DNA of 64,000 nucleotides, from contig NZ_BMEY01000001.1 of assembly GCF_014637405.1 (NCBI RefSeq), forward strand, positions 297,587 to 361,586. Reading direction: 5' to 3'. This document shows positions 49,524 through 59,100 of this stretch, piece after piece. Under the pieces are notes generated by a model. It did no database searches. It had not been told where the DNA came from and saw only the letters and a program-made list of their open reading frames with translations. The stretch's first letter is position 1. Every line of letters starts with the position of its first letter. A program made the translations under genes and the position numbers. The stretch is from Ornithinibacillus halotolerans. GTDB lineage: Bacteria; Bacillota; Bacilli; Bacillales; Amphibacillaceae.

Positions 49524-49535
49524 CCTACCTCCTTA

Positions 49536-50351
49536 TTATCGTTTCAAATTAACAAGTTCTTGTAGGATTTCATCTGATGTTGTTATCATTCGTGTGTTAG
49601 CCTGGAAACTGCGTTGTGCTGTAATCATTTCAGTAAATTCTTCAGACAAATCTACGTTTGACATTTCAAGAGCCCCAGTAACAATAGTTCCCGTTCCGTT
49701 TGTACCAGGTAAAACATAAGTAGGAACATCATCTTCTTCCAATACCCCTGCATTTGGACCATTAATAAAAAGGTTGCTTCCTACTTTTTCAAGTCCTGCA
49801 GGGTTAGAAATACTTGCAAGCATTATATTTCCTATTTCGGTTACTTCATGACCATCCGTGTAACTAACTACTCCATCTGTTTGAATATTAAATCCAATAG
49901 CATCTCTTGGAATTTGTAATCGGTTATCACCTGATTCAGTTTCTCCATATAAGTAATATCCTTGTGAATTGACGATAAACCCTTGCTCATCTAAATAAAA
50001 ATTACCCGCACGAGTGTAATATTCTCTTTCGCCATCACTAACAACAAACATTCCATCTCCTTCTAAAGCTAAGTCTAATGGGTTGTTAGTTGTCTGACGA
50101 AAACCTTGTGTATGAATGTTATCAATTGATCCAATTTGGGACCCTAAACCAACTTGAATTGGATTTATTCCACCTCTATTTGCTGTTGCTCCTTGCGCGG
50201 ATGCACTCATTTGACTCATCATATCTTGAAATGTAATGCGGCCTTTTTTAAAACCAACTGTATTTACATTGGCTATATTATTACCAATAACATCTAATTT
50301 CGTTTGAAAATTTTTCATTCCAGAAATACCTGCATACATTGAACGTAACAT
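49536..50351 (-). CDS. flgE: flagellar hook/distal rod protein, FlgE/FlgG family
   Basis: 271 aa. The N-terminal rod motif is MLRSMYAGISGMKNFQTKLD and VIGNNIANVNTVGFKKGRITF; the D1 domain follows with PLDLALEGDGMFVV, and the C-terminal coil is SNVDLSEEFTEMITAQRSFQANTRMI. In B. subtilis the gene here is the hook protein FlgE; many annotations call this short form FlgG. SD AAGGGGAG. Confidence 0.9.
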   Translation of the reverse strand: MLRSMYAGISGMKNFQTKLDVIGNNIANVNTVGFKKGRITFQDMMSQMSASAQGATANRGGINPIQVGLGSQIGSIDNIHTQGFRQTTNNPLDLALEGDGMFVVSDGEREYYTRAGNFYLDEQGFIVNSQGYYLYGETESGDNRLQIPRDAIGFNIQTDGVVSYTDGHEVTEIGNIMLASISNPAGLEKVGSNLFINGPNAGVLEEDDVPTYVLPGTNGTGTIVTGALEMSNVDLSEEFTEMITAQRSFQANTRMITTSDEILQELVNLKR

Positions 50352-50430
50352 AAGTAATTCTCCCCTTTAGGTTTATTATGTAGCTGTATCAATCAGTCAA
50401 CAGCTTAATGGCCTCCCATTAGGGTCCAGC

Positions 50431-50808
50431 CTATTCTTTAATTAAAATTGTCCCGTTAATATTTGTAAAAATCCTATTTTGTGCTTCCTCAAGATTCATA
50501 GCTGTAACAACCGTATTATTTTTTGCACTTACGAGTAATGCAGCATTATTCATGACAACTAATGAATCATTTACACCTTTTAGTTTGGCCTCAACTACCT
50601 TTTCACTAATCAGTTTCCATTGGTTGTCATTTAAATAAATATCTCTTTCTTTCAATCTCTCTGAAGCATGTTTACTAACTTTTAATTCTTGTTGCTGTTC
50701 TAGTAGGATTTTCTTAAAATCTAGACTTTGTTGATGTACATTTGTTGCTTTTCTAGTAGGAAAATGTAGTGCATGCTGTTTTGGCACCTGATGGATTCGA
50801 TGATCCAT
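50431..50808 (-). CDS. flagellar operon protein (TIGR02530-like)
   Basis: 125-aa protein of the conserved family between flgD and flgE in Firmicute fla operons. Visible motifs are LDFKKILLEQQ, SKHASERLKERDIYLNDNQW and ALLVSAKNNTVVTAM. The start MDHRIHQVPKQ has AAGGAAG upstream. Its function is not established; position suggests hook assembly. Confidence 0.85.
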   Translation of the reverse strand: MDHRIHQVPKQHALHFPTRKATNVHQQSLDFKKILLEQQQELKVSKHASERLKERDIYLNDNQWKLISEKVVEAKLKGVNDSLVVMNNAALLVSAKNNTVVTAMNLEEAQNRIFTNINGTILIKE

Positions 50809-50825
50809 AATTATCACTTCCTTAT

Positions 50826-51302
50826 TTATACCTCTATAACTTCATCATCACTTTGTTGTTCTTGTAATGATTCGCTTGCTCTTACCTCACCTATTAAAAT
50901 AGTACTAATTTTTTCTCCGTTAGCTAATTCAAGAAAAAGCTCTCCATTGAATTGACTGACAGATGTTACTTTACTTTCTTTCATCGTAAGATTATCTCCA
51001 TTTTCATCTAAACTTTGATAAGATACTACTTTGTCAATTAAATGGCTATATTCTATGATGGAATTCATTTGTTGAAAATTCGCTAGTTTATTGATTGAGT
51101 TTGTCATATTTGTCATTTGCTCGAGTGATGTAAATTGGGCTAATTGAGCGATAAAATCACGATCCTCGAGTGGACTTGTAGGATCTTGATTTTGTAATTG
51201 AGTCATTAAAATTTTAAGAAAATCATCTTTACCTAACTCATTACTTGGAACCCTAGTAGTCGTTTGATTTTTTAAATAGAGTGATGGATCAATAGTTGGC
51301 AA
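50826..51302 (-). CDS. flgD: flagellar hook-capping protein FlgD
   Basis: Scaffold that caps the growing hook; 158 aa. The N-terminal FlgD signature is [41 protein letters not shown]. It is short at the C-terminus, as in Bacillus, lacking large FlgD domains of enterics. Start is TTG ([10 protein letters not shown]) with AGGTGA five nt upstream; a GTG three codons earlier lies in that SD. Confidence 0.93.
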   Translation of the reverse strand: MPTIDPSLYLKNQTTTRVPSNELGKDDFLKILMTQLQNQDPTSPLEDRDFIAQLAQFTSLEQMTNMTNSINKLANFQQMNSIIEYSHLIDKVVSYQSLDENGDNLTMKESKVTSVSQFNGELFLELANGEKISTILIGEVRASESLQEQQSDDEVIEV

Positions 51303-51311
51303 TTGTATCAC

Positions 51312-52487
51312 CTACACTTCCAATTTTTCTAAGAGTTGTTCTAAATGTGTCATAAATTCATTATCATGCTTGTTCTCATTTTGTTGTTTTGATTCGTCTT
51401 GTTGATGATGGTTATCATTATGCTCGGTCTGACCATCCTCTTGATGATTGTTATTCTGATTAGCACTAGAGCCTAAATCTTGTCTTTCAATTACAATCTG
51501 TTGCGGTGAAAACATATGTCTTAACTGACTAATATTTGATTCCAACATGTCTTTTGCAACTTGTGAAGTAACTATAATCTTTACTGTCATTTCACCATTA
51601 ATATCGATTAAGCGTACCATCATTTCACCGAGATGCTCTGGTCGTAAAGTAATAGAAAGTTGATTCATTCCATTCGGCATGGAGTAAAATTTACTTGTTG
51701 ACATAATTTGTTGGAACTGTTTAATTAATTGTTCAGAAACATCTGCAGTATTTTGAGTTTGGTTCATATAAATTACATATTGTTGAATCTGTGGTAATTG
51801 GTTATTTGATTGATATGCAACATGTTGTACTGGTACATTACTTTCATTCATTTGTTGATTTTGTATTGCATTAGTAAGCCACTTCATAATATCTTTCGTT
51901 GTGATAGTTGATTCATTTGAATATAATTGTTTTGAATTTAACAATTCACGATTTTGATATAGTTGAAGAATCTCTTTCCAAACAGGGTTTAATTTTACAT
52001 GAAACGATTTTGGCTCAAGACTTGATTGACTATTTTGTAAAAACTGTTTTTCTAAAGCTGTCCAATTTTTTAATAACTCTAGAAATTTTGGTGCAATTTG
52101 CTGAACATCTTGTTTACTAGTTAACCTTGTTAATAGACTTTCAACTTGATGAATTAAATTAGTCATCTCTAATTGTAATTGTTCGACATCTACTTCAGTA
52201 ATGTCTGATTGGCTCAATAATTCTATTTGATGAAACATACCTAAAGTGTTCTCTATAGTTATATCTTGGTTGAATAAATCGAACATCGATTCTTCAAAGG
52301 TACTTAGGTGCGTATTTCTTACTTCCGATAAATTTGATTGTGATAAACCATTATTTATCGTTAACCGTTCCATTTGTTCGTGGATGACATTTAGAAACCC
52401 TAATGTTTGACTATGTTGGTTGCTATTCGCCTCTTGTGTAGGCTGAATTGGTTTTGACATTTGTACAAACATACCCACTGCATTCAT
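51312..52487 (-). CDS. fliK: flagellar hook-length control protein FliK
   Basis: 391 aa. Polar Gln/Asn/Ser-rich ruler region (~1-255) followed by the conserved Flg_hook domain (~265-345; QLSITLRPEHLGEMMVRLIDINGEMTVKII), then an Asn/His/Gln-rich tail. Interacts with FlhB to end hook export. The start is the ATG at 52487 after AAGGGGGTG. Confidence 0.92.
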   Translation of the reverse strand: MNAVGMFVQMSKPIQPTQEANSNQHSQTLGFLNVIHEQMERLTINNGLSQSNLSEVRNTHLSTFEESMFDLFNQDITIENTLGMFHQIELLSQSDITEVDVEQLQLEMTNLIHQVESLLTRLTSKQDVQQIAPKFLELLKNWTALEKQFLQNSQSSLEPKSFHVKLNPVWKEILQLYQNRELLNSKQLYSNESTITTKDIMKWLTNAIQNQQMNESNVPVQHVAYQSNNQLPQIQQYVIYMNQTQNTADVSEQLIKQFQQIMSTSKFYSMPNGMNQLSITLRPEHLGEMMVRLIDINGEMTVKIIVTSQVAKDMLESNISQLRHMFSPQQIVIERQDLGSSANQNNNHQEDGQTEHNDNHHQQDESKQQNENKHDNEFMTHLEQLLEKLEV

Positions 52488-52519
52488 TTTATTCACCCCC
52501 TTTCAAAGATGAAGTCTTC

Positions 52520-53101
52520 TTATTCAACATTAATAAAGAGCTTTGTAATTTCTGCTGCTGCACTTGGGTTCATATTTCCTAGGATTAACCCACGATTTTC
52601 AGTTGACATTTCTTTAATTATCGCAAATGCAACATCTACATCTAATTGTTCTAATATTCCAGCTGCTTGTTCGCTCTCCATTTCAGATAAGGAACTAGTA
52701 ATTTGTTTAATGGACTGCTCCGAATCCATTTTAGAAGATATAACCGACTCTAATTCACTTTCCAACTTAACAATTTCAGTCTCTAATTTTTCGATAGTGC
52801 CTTCTAAATTCACTTTTTCATCTTGCAATTTTTTAATTTCTGTATCTTTCGCATCTAAAGTCGTTTGTATATCTTCTTTCTTTTCCATCGCTGCTTCTTC
52901 TTCCGTCGTAGTAATTAGAGAGGAAAGTACTGGAATATTATTTCCTGTATTTTTAGCCCAGTCCATTACGTTAACACCAGCAATCGCAAATACAATTACT
53001 GTCAGAGTAGCTGCAATAATAATAGGGATTACTATGGCAAACAAAAACCATAGAAATGGGTTCATCTTCTCTTTTTCATCTGCTATTCGTTCTTTTGCCA
53101 T
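52520..53101 (-). CDS. ylxF: YlxF/MotE-like flagellar membrane protein
   Basis: 193 aa. One N-terminal membrane helix (~17-42), a long coiled coil (~70-135), and a C-terminal MgtE-N/MotE-like domain (SEMESEQAAGILEQLDVDVAFAIIKEMS). Its position between fliJ and fliK is typical. Relatives chaperone MotB-type stators in some bacteria; function here is inferred. Confidence 0.85.
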   Translation of the reverse strand: MAKERIADEKEKMNPFLWFLFAIVIPIIIAATLTVIVFAIAGVNVMDWAKNTGNNIPVLSSLITTTEEEAAMEKKEDIQTTLDAKDTEIKKLQDEKVNLEGTIEKLETEIVKLESELESVISSKMDSEQSIKQITSSLSEMESEQAAGILEQLDVDVAFAIIKEMSTENRGLILGNMNPSAAAEITKLFINVE

Positions 53102-53111
53102 TTACACTCAC

Positions 53112-53555
53112 CTATTTACTAAACTTTAAATATTGTTGAATGGATACACTATCCATTAATATTTCTTCTGCTTTTTTTGCTTTTGTTTCTAGCTCATCTT
53201 TTCTAATTTCAATAAGTCTCTCAAATTTCTTTGTTTCTATATGAGCATCTGATAATAAGGCTTGTCTAGACTCCATATGATGCCTAGCTTGTTGTACTTG
53301 ACCTTGTATAATCATAATCTCTTGAGTTAATTTCTCAAGATATAAATGTTGTTCCTTTATATAGTCAAGTTTCACAATTGATCCAGTTGGAAACTCTAGA
53401 GAGTTTTCTATAGTTTCTTTCTCTTTAAGTAAGTTATAAAGTTTTGTAGCTTTATCTTCAAATTCATTTACTGATTGAAAATATGCTAGTTGTGCTTCTT
53501 TTTTTTCTTTATTTCTTAAATCAAGTATTTTCGATAAGACTTGTGTTCCTGCCAT
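53112..53555 (-). CDS. fliJ: flagellar export protein FliJ
   Basis: 147 aa, almost wholly coiled coil, with the N-terminal motif LSKILDLRNKEKKEAQ. FliJ links the FliI ATPase to FlhA as a central stalk. CGGAGG lies upstream of the ATG. Confidence 0.92.
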   Translation of the reverse strand: MAGTQVLSKILDLRNKEKKEAQLAYFQSVNEFEDKATKLYNLLKEKETIENSLEFPTGSIVKLDYIKEQHLYLEKLTQEIMIIQGQVQQARHHMESRQALLSDAHIETKKFERLIEIRKDELETKAKKAEEILMDSVSIQQYLKFSK

Positions 53556-53558
53556 AAA

Positions 53559-54875
53559 TTAGTTACCTCCGTGTATAACTTGCTTTAACAGTTCAATAGT
53601 CTCGCTAAAGGTAAGCTGTTCATAGACACCTTGTTTAAGAAAGTTTTGCAGTTTAGGGTAGTACATAATTGCTTTATCGATTTCATGATCGGTTCCACGT
53701 TTATAAGCACCAATTTGAATAAGATCTTTATTTTCTTCATATTTGGCAAGTAGTGTTCTCGTCTCCTGAGCAATGGCTAAGTGCTCTTTGGTGACAATCT
53801 GATTCATCACCCTACTTATCGATTTTAAGATATTTATTGCTGGATACTGTCCTTGTTCTGCTAGTTTTCTATCCATAACAAAATGTCCATCTAGAATTCC
53901 ACGAACCGTATCGGCAATAGGCTCATTCATATCATCACCATCAACCAACACCGTATAAAATGCAGTAATTGTACCGAAGTTATTAGTACCTGTACGCTCT
54001 AACAACTTCGGTAAAATTGAAAAGACAGATGGTGTATACCCTTTAGTTGTAGGTGGTTCGCCAGTAGCAAGTCCAATCTCTCGTTGTGCCATTGCTACCC
54101 TCGTTACAGAATCCATCATTAAATTTACGTTATATCCTAAATCACGAAAGTACTCACAAATTGCCGTTGCAGTATATGCTCCTTTCATACGCATTAATGC
54201 GGGCTGATCTGAGGTTGCAACAACTACTATTGATTTCTTTTGACCTTCTGGACCTAAGTCTTTCTCTATAAACTCTCTAACTTCTCGTCCACGTTCACCG
54301 ATAAGAGCAATGACATTAATATCAGCTTTAGAGTTTCTTGCAATCATACCTAGTAATGTACTTTTTCCAACTCCACTTCCAGCAAATAAGCCAATTCGCT
54401 GACCTTTTCCAATAGTTAACATCGAATCAATTGCTTTAACTCCAACCTGAATAGGTTCTTTAATAGTTGGCCTTGATAAAGGATTTGGTGGAGATTGCTC
54501 CGTTAAATAATTAGACAATCCTTTCGGTAAGTCAGATCCGTCTAACGGTTGTCCTAAAGAATCTATGACTTTACCAATTAAGCCTTTTCCTATTTTGACG
54601 GTTAGAGGTTTACCAGTAGATTCAACGAGACATCCAGGTCCAATTTCATTGACTTCGTTATACGGCATTAATATTATTCTTTCATTATTAAAACCAACAA
54701 CTTCTGCGAGTACAGGTTCTCGATGACCTTTTGCTGAATGGATATAACAAACTTCTCCTATATTAGCTACAGGTCCAATAGATTCTATCATTATCCCGAC
54801 AATTCGTTGAACTTTACCATAATGTTTATAAACATCTGTATTTTCAATAGCATGTAGGTATTTCACTAAATCCAT
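53559..54875 (-). CDS. fliI: flagellar export ATPase FliI
   Basis: 438-aa F1-beta-like ATPase. Walker A GLFAGSGVGKST, GERGREVREFIE, Walker B LMMDSVTRVAMAQREIGLATGEPP. TAA of fliH abuts its ATG. Supplies energy and unfolding to export. Confidence 0.98.
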   Translation of the reverse strand: MDLVKYLHAIENTDVYKHYGKVQRIVGIMIESIGPVANIGEVCYIHSAKGHREPVLAEVVGFNNERIILMPYNEVNEIGPGCLVESTGKPLTVKIGKGLIGKVIDSLGQPLDGSDLPKGLSNYLTEQSPPNPLSRPTIKEPIQVGVKAIDSMLTIGKGQRIGLFAGSGVGKSTLLGMIARNSKADINVIALIGERGREVREFIEKDLGPEGQKKSIVVVATSDQPALMRMKGAYTATAICEYFRDLGYNVNLMMDSVTRVAMAQREIGLATGEPPTTKGYTPSVFSILPKLLERTGTNNFGTITAFYTVLVDGDDMNEPIADTVRGILDGHFVMDRKLAEQGQYPAINILKSISRVMNQIVTKEHLAIAQETRTLLAKYEENKDLIQIGAYKRGTDHEIDKAIMYYPKLQNFLKQGVYEQLTFSETIELLKQVIHGGN

Positions 54876-55592
54876 TTATTTGTTCTCCTGTACTATTTCA
54901 TGTAAGACTTCTTGAATTTTGTTTAATTGTGTTTGGATACTAGCATCAATTTTTCCAAATGGATGTTCGATGACACAGCTTCCTACCTGCATATTTTCAT
55001 TCATATAGATAGAGAGAGTAGCCTTTTGGTTAACTACTTTTTCTAAATCTAATTTATTTGCTATCAGCTCTTCGAAGTTATCTGGATGTACATAAACGAT
55101 GAGCTCATTTTGGTCTTTTAATTCTGCTATTGCAGCTTTCACAATTGGTAGAAAAGCTTCTGGTTGATTACTTAACTCTTGTTTCATTATCTTTTCAGCA
55201 ACACTAATTGCAAGTTGTAATATCGCTTCTTCACTTTTTTCTACTGTTTGTTGGTAATCTCTTTTCGCTGATAGTACAATAGCGTTTGCTTCATCAATTA
55301 AAGATTGGTACTGTTCCTTACTTTCCTTTTCCCCTTGTGAGAACCCAGCATAGAATCCTTCTTCTTTAGCTATTTTTATTAATTCTTCTTTTTCCGTTTC
55401 CCACATGCTACGTTTTTGTTCGATTTCTTCATTTGTTTCTTTGAGGAGTTTTTCCTTTTCCATACGAAGAGCTTCTAAATTCTTCTTTGCTTCTTCAACT
55501 TGTAAACTACTTTGATTAGAATCTTCCTGAGATAGAATATTAATTTGCTTTAATTTAATTAGTTTCTTTGTTTCGATTGATTGATTAGACAA
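54876..55592 (-). CDS. fliH: flagellar assembly protein FliH
   Basis: Negative regulator and stator of FliI; 238 aa. Extended coiled coil (~30-110) and a C-terminal domain with VHPDNFEELIANK and MQVGSCVIEHPFGKIDASIQTQL. Start is TTG at 55592, nine nt after GGAGGAG, overlapping the fliG stop by 8 nt (ATTGTCTAA). Confidence 0.93.
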   Translation of the reverse strand: MSNQSIETKKLIKLKQINILSQEDSNQSSLQVEEAKKNLEALRMEKEKLLKETNEEIEQKRSMWETEKEELIKIAKEEGFYAGFSQGEKESKEQYQSLIDEANAIVLSAKRDYQQTVEKSEEAILQLAISVAEKIMKQELSNQPEAFLPIVKAAIAELKDQNELIVYVHPDNFEELIANKLDLEKVVNQKATLSIYMNENMQVGSCVIEHPFGKIDASIQTQLNKIQEVLHEIVQENK

Positions 55593-56598
55593 TGATATCG
55601 TCTCCTCCACCACGAGCAATGACAATTTCTCCGATATCTTCTAACCTTCTAATAATCGCGACGATTCTAGTTTGAGCTTCTTCTACATCACGAAGACGTA
55701 CAGGGCCCATATATTCCATTTCTTCTTTAAATGTCTCTGCCATACGTTGTGACATATTTTTAAAGACAATTTCTTTAACTTCATCACTTGCTACTTTAAG
55801 CGCTAAGCGTAAGTCTTCATTTTCAACTTCTCGAATAACACGTTGAATAGCACGATTATCAAGAATAACAATATCTTCAAATACAAACATCCGTTTTTTA
55901 ATTTCATCTGCTAGTTCAGGATCTCGAATTTCTAATGCATCAAGTATTGTACGCTCTGTACTTCTATCAACACCGTTTAAAACTTCGACAACAGTTTCAA
56001 TTCCACCAGTTTGTGTATAATCTTCCGTAAAAGCAGATGCAATGTTTCTTTCTAATACTTCTTCTACCTGGCTAATAATTTCAGGTGATGTAGAATCCAT
56101 TGTTGCAATTCTTCTCGCAATATCTGCCTGCATTTCTTGCGGTAAAGATGATAAAATTTGTCCTGCTTGTTCAGGATCAAGGTAAGATAATACGAGTGCA
56201 ATTGTTTGTGGATGTTCATTTTGTATATAATTAAACACTTGTTGTGCATCAGCTTTTCTGGCAAAATCAAATGGTCTTACTTGTAAGGAAGAAGTCAGTC
56301 GGTTAATAATATTCATTGCCTCATGTTCCCCAAAGGCTTTTTCTAATACCGTCTTTGCATAGCCAATTCCTCCTTGTGCAATATAGTCTTGCGCAAGGGC
56401 TATTTGATGAAATTGTTCCATTACTTCCTCTTTCATACTTGCTTCAACCTTTTTAACAGAAGAGATTTCCAAACTAAGTTTTTCTATTTCTTCCTCTGTT
56501 AAATGTTTATAAACTTGTGCTGATGCATCTGGTCCTAGAGAAATTAAGAGAATCGCTGCTTTTTGTTTACCAGTTAGTTCAGTTGGTTGCCTTGCCAT
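55585..56598 (-). CDS. fliG: flagellar motor switch protein FliG
   Basis: 337 aa. N-terminal FliF-binding domain (LTGKQKAAILLISLGPDASAQVYKHL), middle domain with the EHPQT motif (NEHPQTIALVLSYLDPEQA), and C-terminal torque helix with charged residues (DEIKKRMFVFEDIVILDNRAIQ). SD AAGGAGG. Confidence 0.98.
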   Translation of the reverse strand: MARQPTELTGKQKAAILLISLGPDASAQVYKHLTEEEIEKLSLEISSVKKVEASMKEEVMEQFHQIALAQDYIAQGGIGYAKTVLEKAFGEHEAMNIINRLTSSLQVRPFDFARKADAQQVFNYIQNEHPQTIALVLSYLDPEQAGQILSSLPQEMQADIARRIATMDSTSPEIISQVEEVLERNIASAFTEDYTQTGGIETVVEVLNGVDRSTERTILDALEIRDPELADEIKKRMFVFEDIVILDNRAIQRVIREVENEDLRLALKVASDEVKEIVFKNMSQRMAETFKEEMEYMGPVRLRDVEEAQTRIVAIIRRLEDIGEIVIARGGGDDIIV

Positions 56599-56609
56599 CT
56601 TTACCCTCC

Positions 56610-58202
56610 TTAATCTTCTCCAATCCAGCCTCTAATTAGTTTGGCAAATTCTTCTGGTTTTTCTTTAGCCATTTTTTCTAATTGTTTTCTTCGTTTAACA
56701 GAATCTGATTCCATAGCAAAATTCAGCTCAGGGATTTCATCTGTAATTTCTTGTGTAAATGATTCTTCTCGGACTTCTTTATTACGTTTCGATTTCTTGG
56801 ATAGTAAAATTATTAAAATAATTATAATTACAAGTAATAATCCACCAACTATATACATCCACATAGGGATTGTCGGATTACCTGTGGAGACTTGTTTGTC
56901 TGTTACACTAAATTCTTGAAAGACAATAGAAGTTTTCTCCTCCGGTTCTATTTCACCAAAACCAGCATCTACCGATGTAGTAATTATTGAATTTAAGATA
57001 GAGGTAATTCCTTCTTCTACAACTTGCATTTCTTGTTCAGACAGATACTCCTTCACTTCTCCATCTTGCGTTTTCAAACTATCCACAGCTACTTGTATCC
57101 CTAAATCACGAACTTTGTATGGACTCTCTACAATGTCTCGGTGAATTCTATTAAACTCATTATTAATCGTTTCTTTGATATACTCATAATCACCATTTTC
57201 AGTCTCAGCATCACCTGGATAATTGGTTATATCTCCATCACCTGTAGCTGGGATTCCTCCATCAGCACCACCAGAATATGTTTCTCGAATTGTTTCGATA
57301 CTTACTGGCAATCCTTTCATTGATTCTTGGTTTGCCGGTTCAACAATCTCTTCGGTCCTATTTTCTTTCGTAAAGTCTATATCAGCAGTTACGGATACAA
57401 TGACATTATCCATCCCTACCATCGTACCTAGCATTTGTTGTAATCTTCTTTGGATATCCCTTTCGATATCTTTTTTAACAGTTTGCTGATGTGTGTAGGT
57501 ATCTTGATATCCCGTTCCTGCTTGGTAATTACGGTCGTAGTACTCAAAGTATTGATTCATAATACTAATATCTTCTGGTAGTAAGTTGGGGACGGCTTTA
57601 GAGACTAATTGATATAATGCATTGATTTGATTTCCTTCAAAGCGATAACCTGGAGCTGTATGAATTATAATTGCTGCTGTAGCTGGTTGTAATGTTTCAC
57701 TAACGAAGATTGGTTCCTTCGGCATATTAATCATTACCGTAGCATCATTTATCCCATCAATACTTTTGATCAAATTTGCTAACTCTGTTTGCATCGCATC
57801 TAACTTCATTATGTTAAATTCGTTATCAGTAACACCCCACGAAGTGTTCTCACTAAAAAAAGAATAATCAATATTACCGCTATTGGGAATTCCCAATCCA
57901 GCTAAATCTACTAATAAACTATCAGCACGTTCCTTAGGGACTAAGATTGTAGTTCCACTGTCTTTTAATTCATATGGAATTCCTCTACCATCTAATTCAT
58001 TTTTTATTTGGCCTACTTCTTGCAAAGATAAATTATTATATAGCGGAACGTAGTCAGATTTCGTCGCAAATAATGAAATAACAGCTACCAATACAATAAC
58101 TGCAATCGTAGAACCTATTATTAATCCTTTTTGTCCCTTTGATCGACTTGACCAAAATGTTTTTGCTGTTTCGTTAAATTTCATTATTTTTTCGTTGTTC
58201 AT
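56610..58202 (-). CDS. fliF: flagellar MS-ring protein FliF
   Basis: 530 aa. Two membrane helices (~22-43 and ~445-470) flank the periplasmic ring-building domains (LVPKERADSLLVDLAGLGIPNSG, ATVMINMPKEPIF). The C-terminal cytosolic tail binding FliG is MAKEKPEEFAKLIRGWI. The start is the ATG at 58202 after GGGGGAG; a TTG further upstream is rejected as lacking an SD. Confidence 0.96.
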   Translation of the reverse strand: MNNEKIMKFNETAKTFWSSRSKGQKGLIIGSTIAVIVLVAVISLFATKSDYVPLYNNLSLQEVGQIKNELDGRGIPYELKDSGTTILVPKERADSLLVDLAGLGIPNSGNIDYSFFSENTSWGVTDNEFNIMKLDAMQTELANLIKSIDGINDATVMINMPKEPIFVSETLQPATAAIIIHTAPGYRFEGNQINALYQLVSKAVPNLLPEDISIMNQYFEYYDRNYQAGTGYQDTYTHQQTVKKDIERDIQRRLQQMLGTMVGMDNVIVSVTADIDFTKENRTEEIVEPANQESMKGLPVSIETIRETYSGGADGGIPATGDGDITNYPGDAETENGDYEYIKETINNEFNRIHRDIVESPYKVRDLGIQVAVDSLKTQDGEVKEYLSEQEMQVVEEGITSILNSIITTSVDAGFGEIEPEEKTSIVFQEFSVTDKQVSTGNPTIPMWMYIVGGLLLVIIIILIILLSKKSKRNKEVREESFTQEITDEIPELNFAMESDSVKRRKQLEKMAKEKPEEFAKLIRGWIGED

Positions 58203-58241
58203 GTGCTCCCCCGCCAAATTCAAAGACAAAATAATAAAAAT

Positions 58242-58269
58242 CCTGGTACTATTTCATTTTGTACCATGG
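58242..58269 (-). terminator. hairpin in the fliE-fliF gap (possible attenuator)
   Basis: GGTAC/GTACC core, extended by CC/GG across a bulge, 11-nt loop, then GATTTTTATTATTTTG on the minus strand. It lies in the largest gap (129 nt) of the rod/switch part of the operon. Stem is short, so strength is uncertain. Confidence 0.45.
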
Positions 58270-58331
58270 AATTTTTTTAAAAACTATTAAACCTTCTTAA
58301 AATATACCGATATAAATAATAGAAAGTTTAA

Positions 58332-58634
58332 TTAGACTTGCATTCTCATAATCTCATTGTAAGCATCAATCGCTTTACGCTGTACTTCTACTGTAGCTTG
58401 AAGAGTAACACTAGCCTTTTGGGCAGTAATCATAACATCATGTAAATTATCGATTTTCCCTTGAGCAAGTGCTTCAGTTTTCATATCAGAAAGATTCTGT
58501 AATTTATTTACATCGTTAATGGTGTTTTTTAAGATATTGGCAAAACTTGATTGTGCTTGTCCAGGTGTAACTTTACTACTTGTTTGCACTTTTGGTAGCT
58601 GGACATGTTGCAAACTATTTATCGATACATTCAT
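58332..58634 (-). CDS. fliE: flagellar hook-basal body protein FliE
   Basis: 100 aa. MS-ring/rod junction protein with SSFANILKNTINDVNKLQNLSD and the conserved C-terminus VQRKAIDAYNEIMRMQV. SD AAGGAGAA. Confidence 0.96.
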   Translation of the reverse strand: MNVSINSLQHVQLPKVQTSSKVTPGQAQSSFANILKNTINDVNKLQNLSDMKTEALAQGKIDNLHDVMITAQKASVTLQATVEVQRKAIDAYNEIMRMQV

Positions 58635-58645
58635 AGCGATTCTCC

Positions 58646-59098
58646 TTATTTACCAATTTCTAATGCTTTCAGAAGCATATTTTTACTTGCATTTAAAGCA
58701 GTTATATTTGCCTCATAAGATCGAGTTGCACTCATTAAGTCAACCATTTCTTTCAAAGGATCTACATTTGGCATTTGTACATATCCTTCCTCGTTCGCAT
58801 CAGGATGAGAGGGATTATATACCAGCTTAAAAGGCTCCTCATCTTCTACAATTCTCGAAACTTTCACTCCAGCATTTGGCTGAGTATTATTACTCGCCTT
58901 ATGTAAGAAGGAACGAAAACTCCGATCAGTTGACTCTATTTGAACCATTTTTCTGCGATACGGTTCAAATTCTCCATTTTCATTAACAGTTGCTCTAGTT
59001 GTTGAAGCATTAGCGATGTTAGAAGATACAACATCCATTCTTAAACGTTGAGTTGTAAGGGCACTTGCACTTATATTCATTCCATTAAATATGCTCAT
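58646..59098 (-). CDS. flgC: flagellar basal-body rod protein FlgC
   Basis: 150-aa rod protein. N-terminus MSIFNGMNISASALTTQRLRMDVVSSNIANASTTR and C-terminus DPLKEMVDLMSATRSYEANI are typical. GGGGAGG precedes the ATG. Confidence 0.97.
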   Translation of the reverse strand: MSIFNGMNISASALTTQRLRMDVVSSNIANASTTRATVNENGEFEPYRRKMVQIESTDRSFRSFLHKASNNTQPNAGVKVSRIVEDEEPFKLVYNPSHPDANEEGYVQMPNVDPLKEMVDLMSATRSYEANITALNASKNMLLKALEIGK

Positions 59099-59100
59099 TT

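Noticed and set aside
52461..53129. 222-codon plus-strand frame opposite the MotE-like gene
   Set aside because: Ser/Ile/Thr-rich antisense reading; the minus frame has SD, membrane helix, coiled coil and correct synteny.
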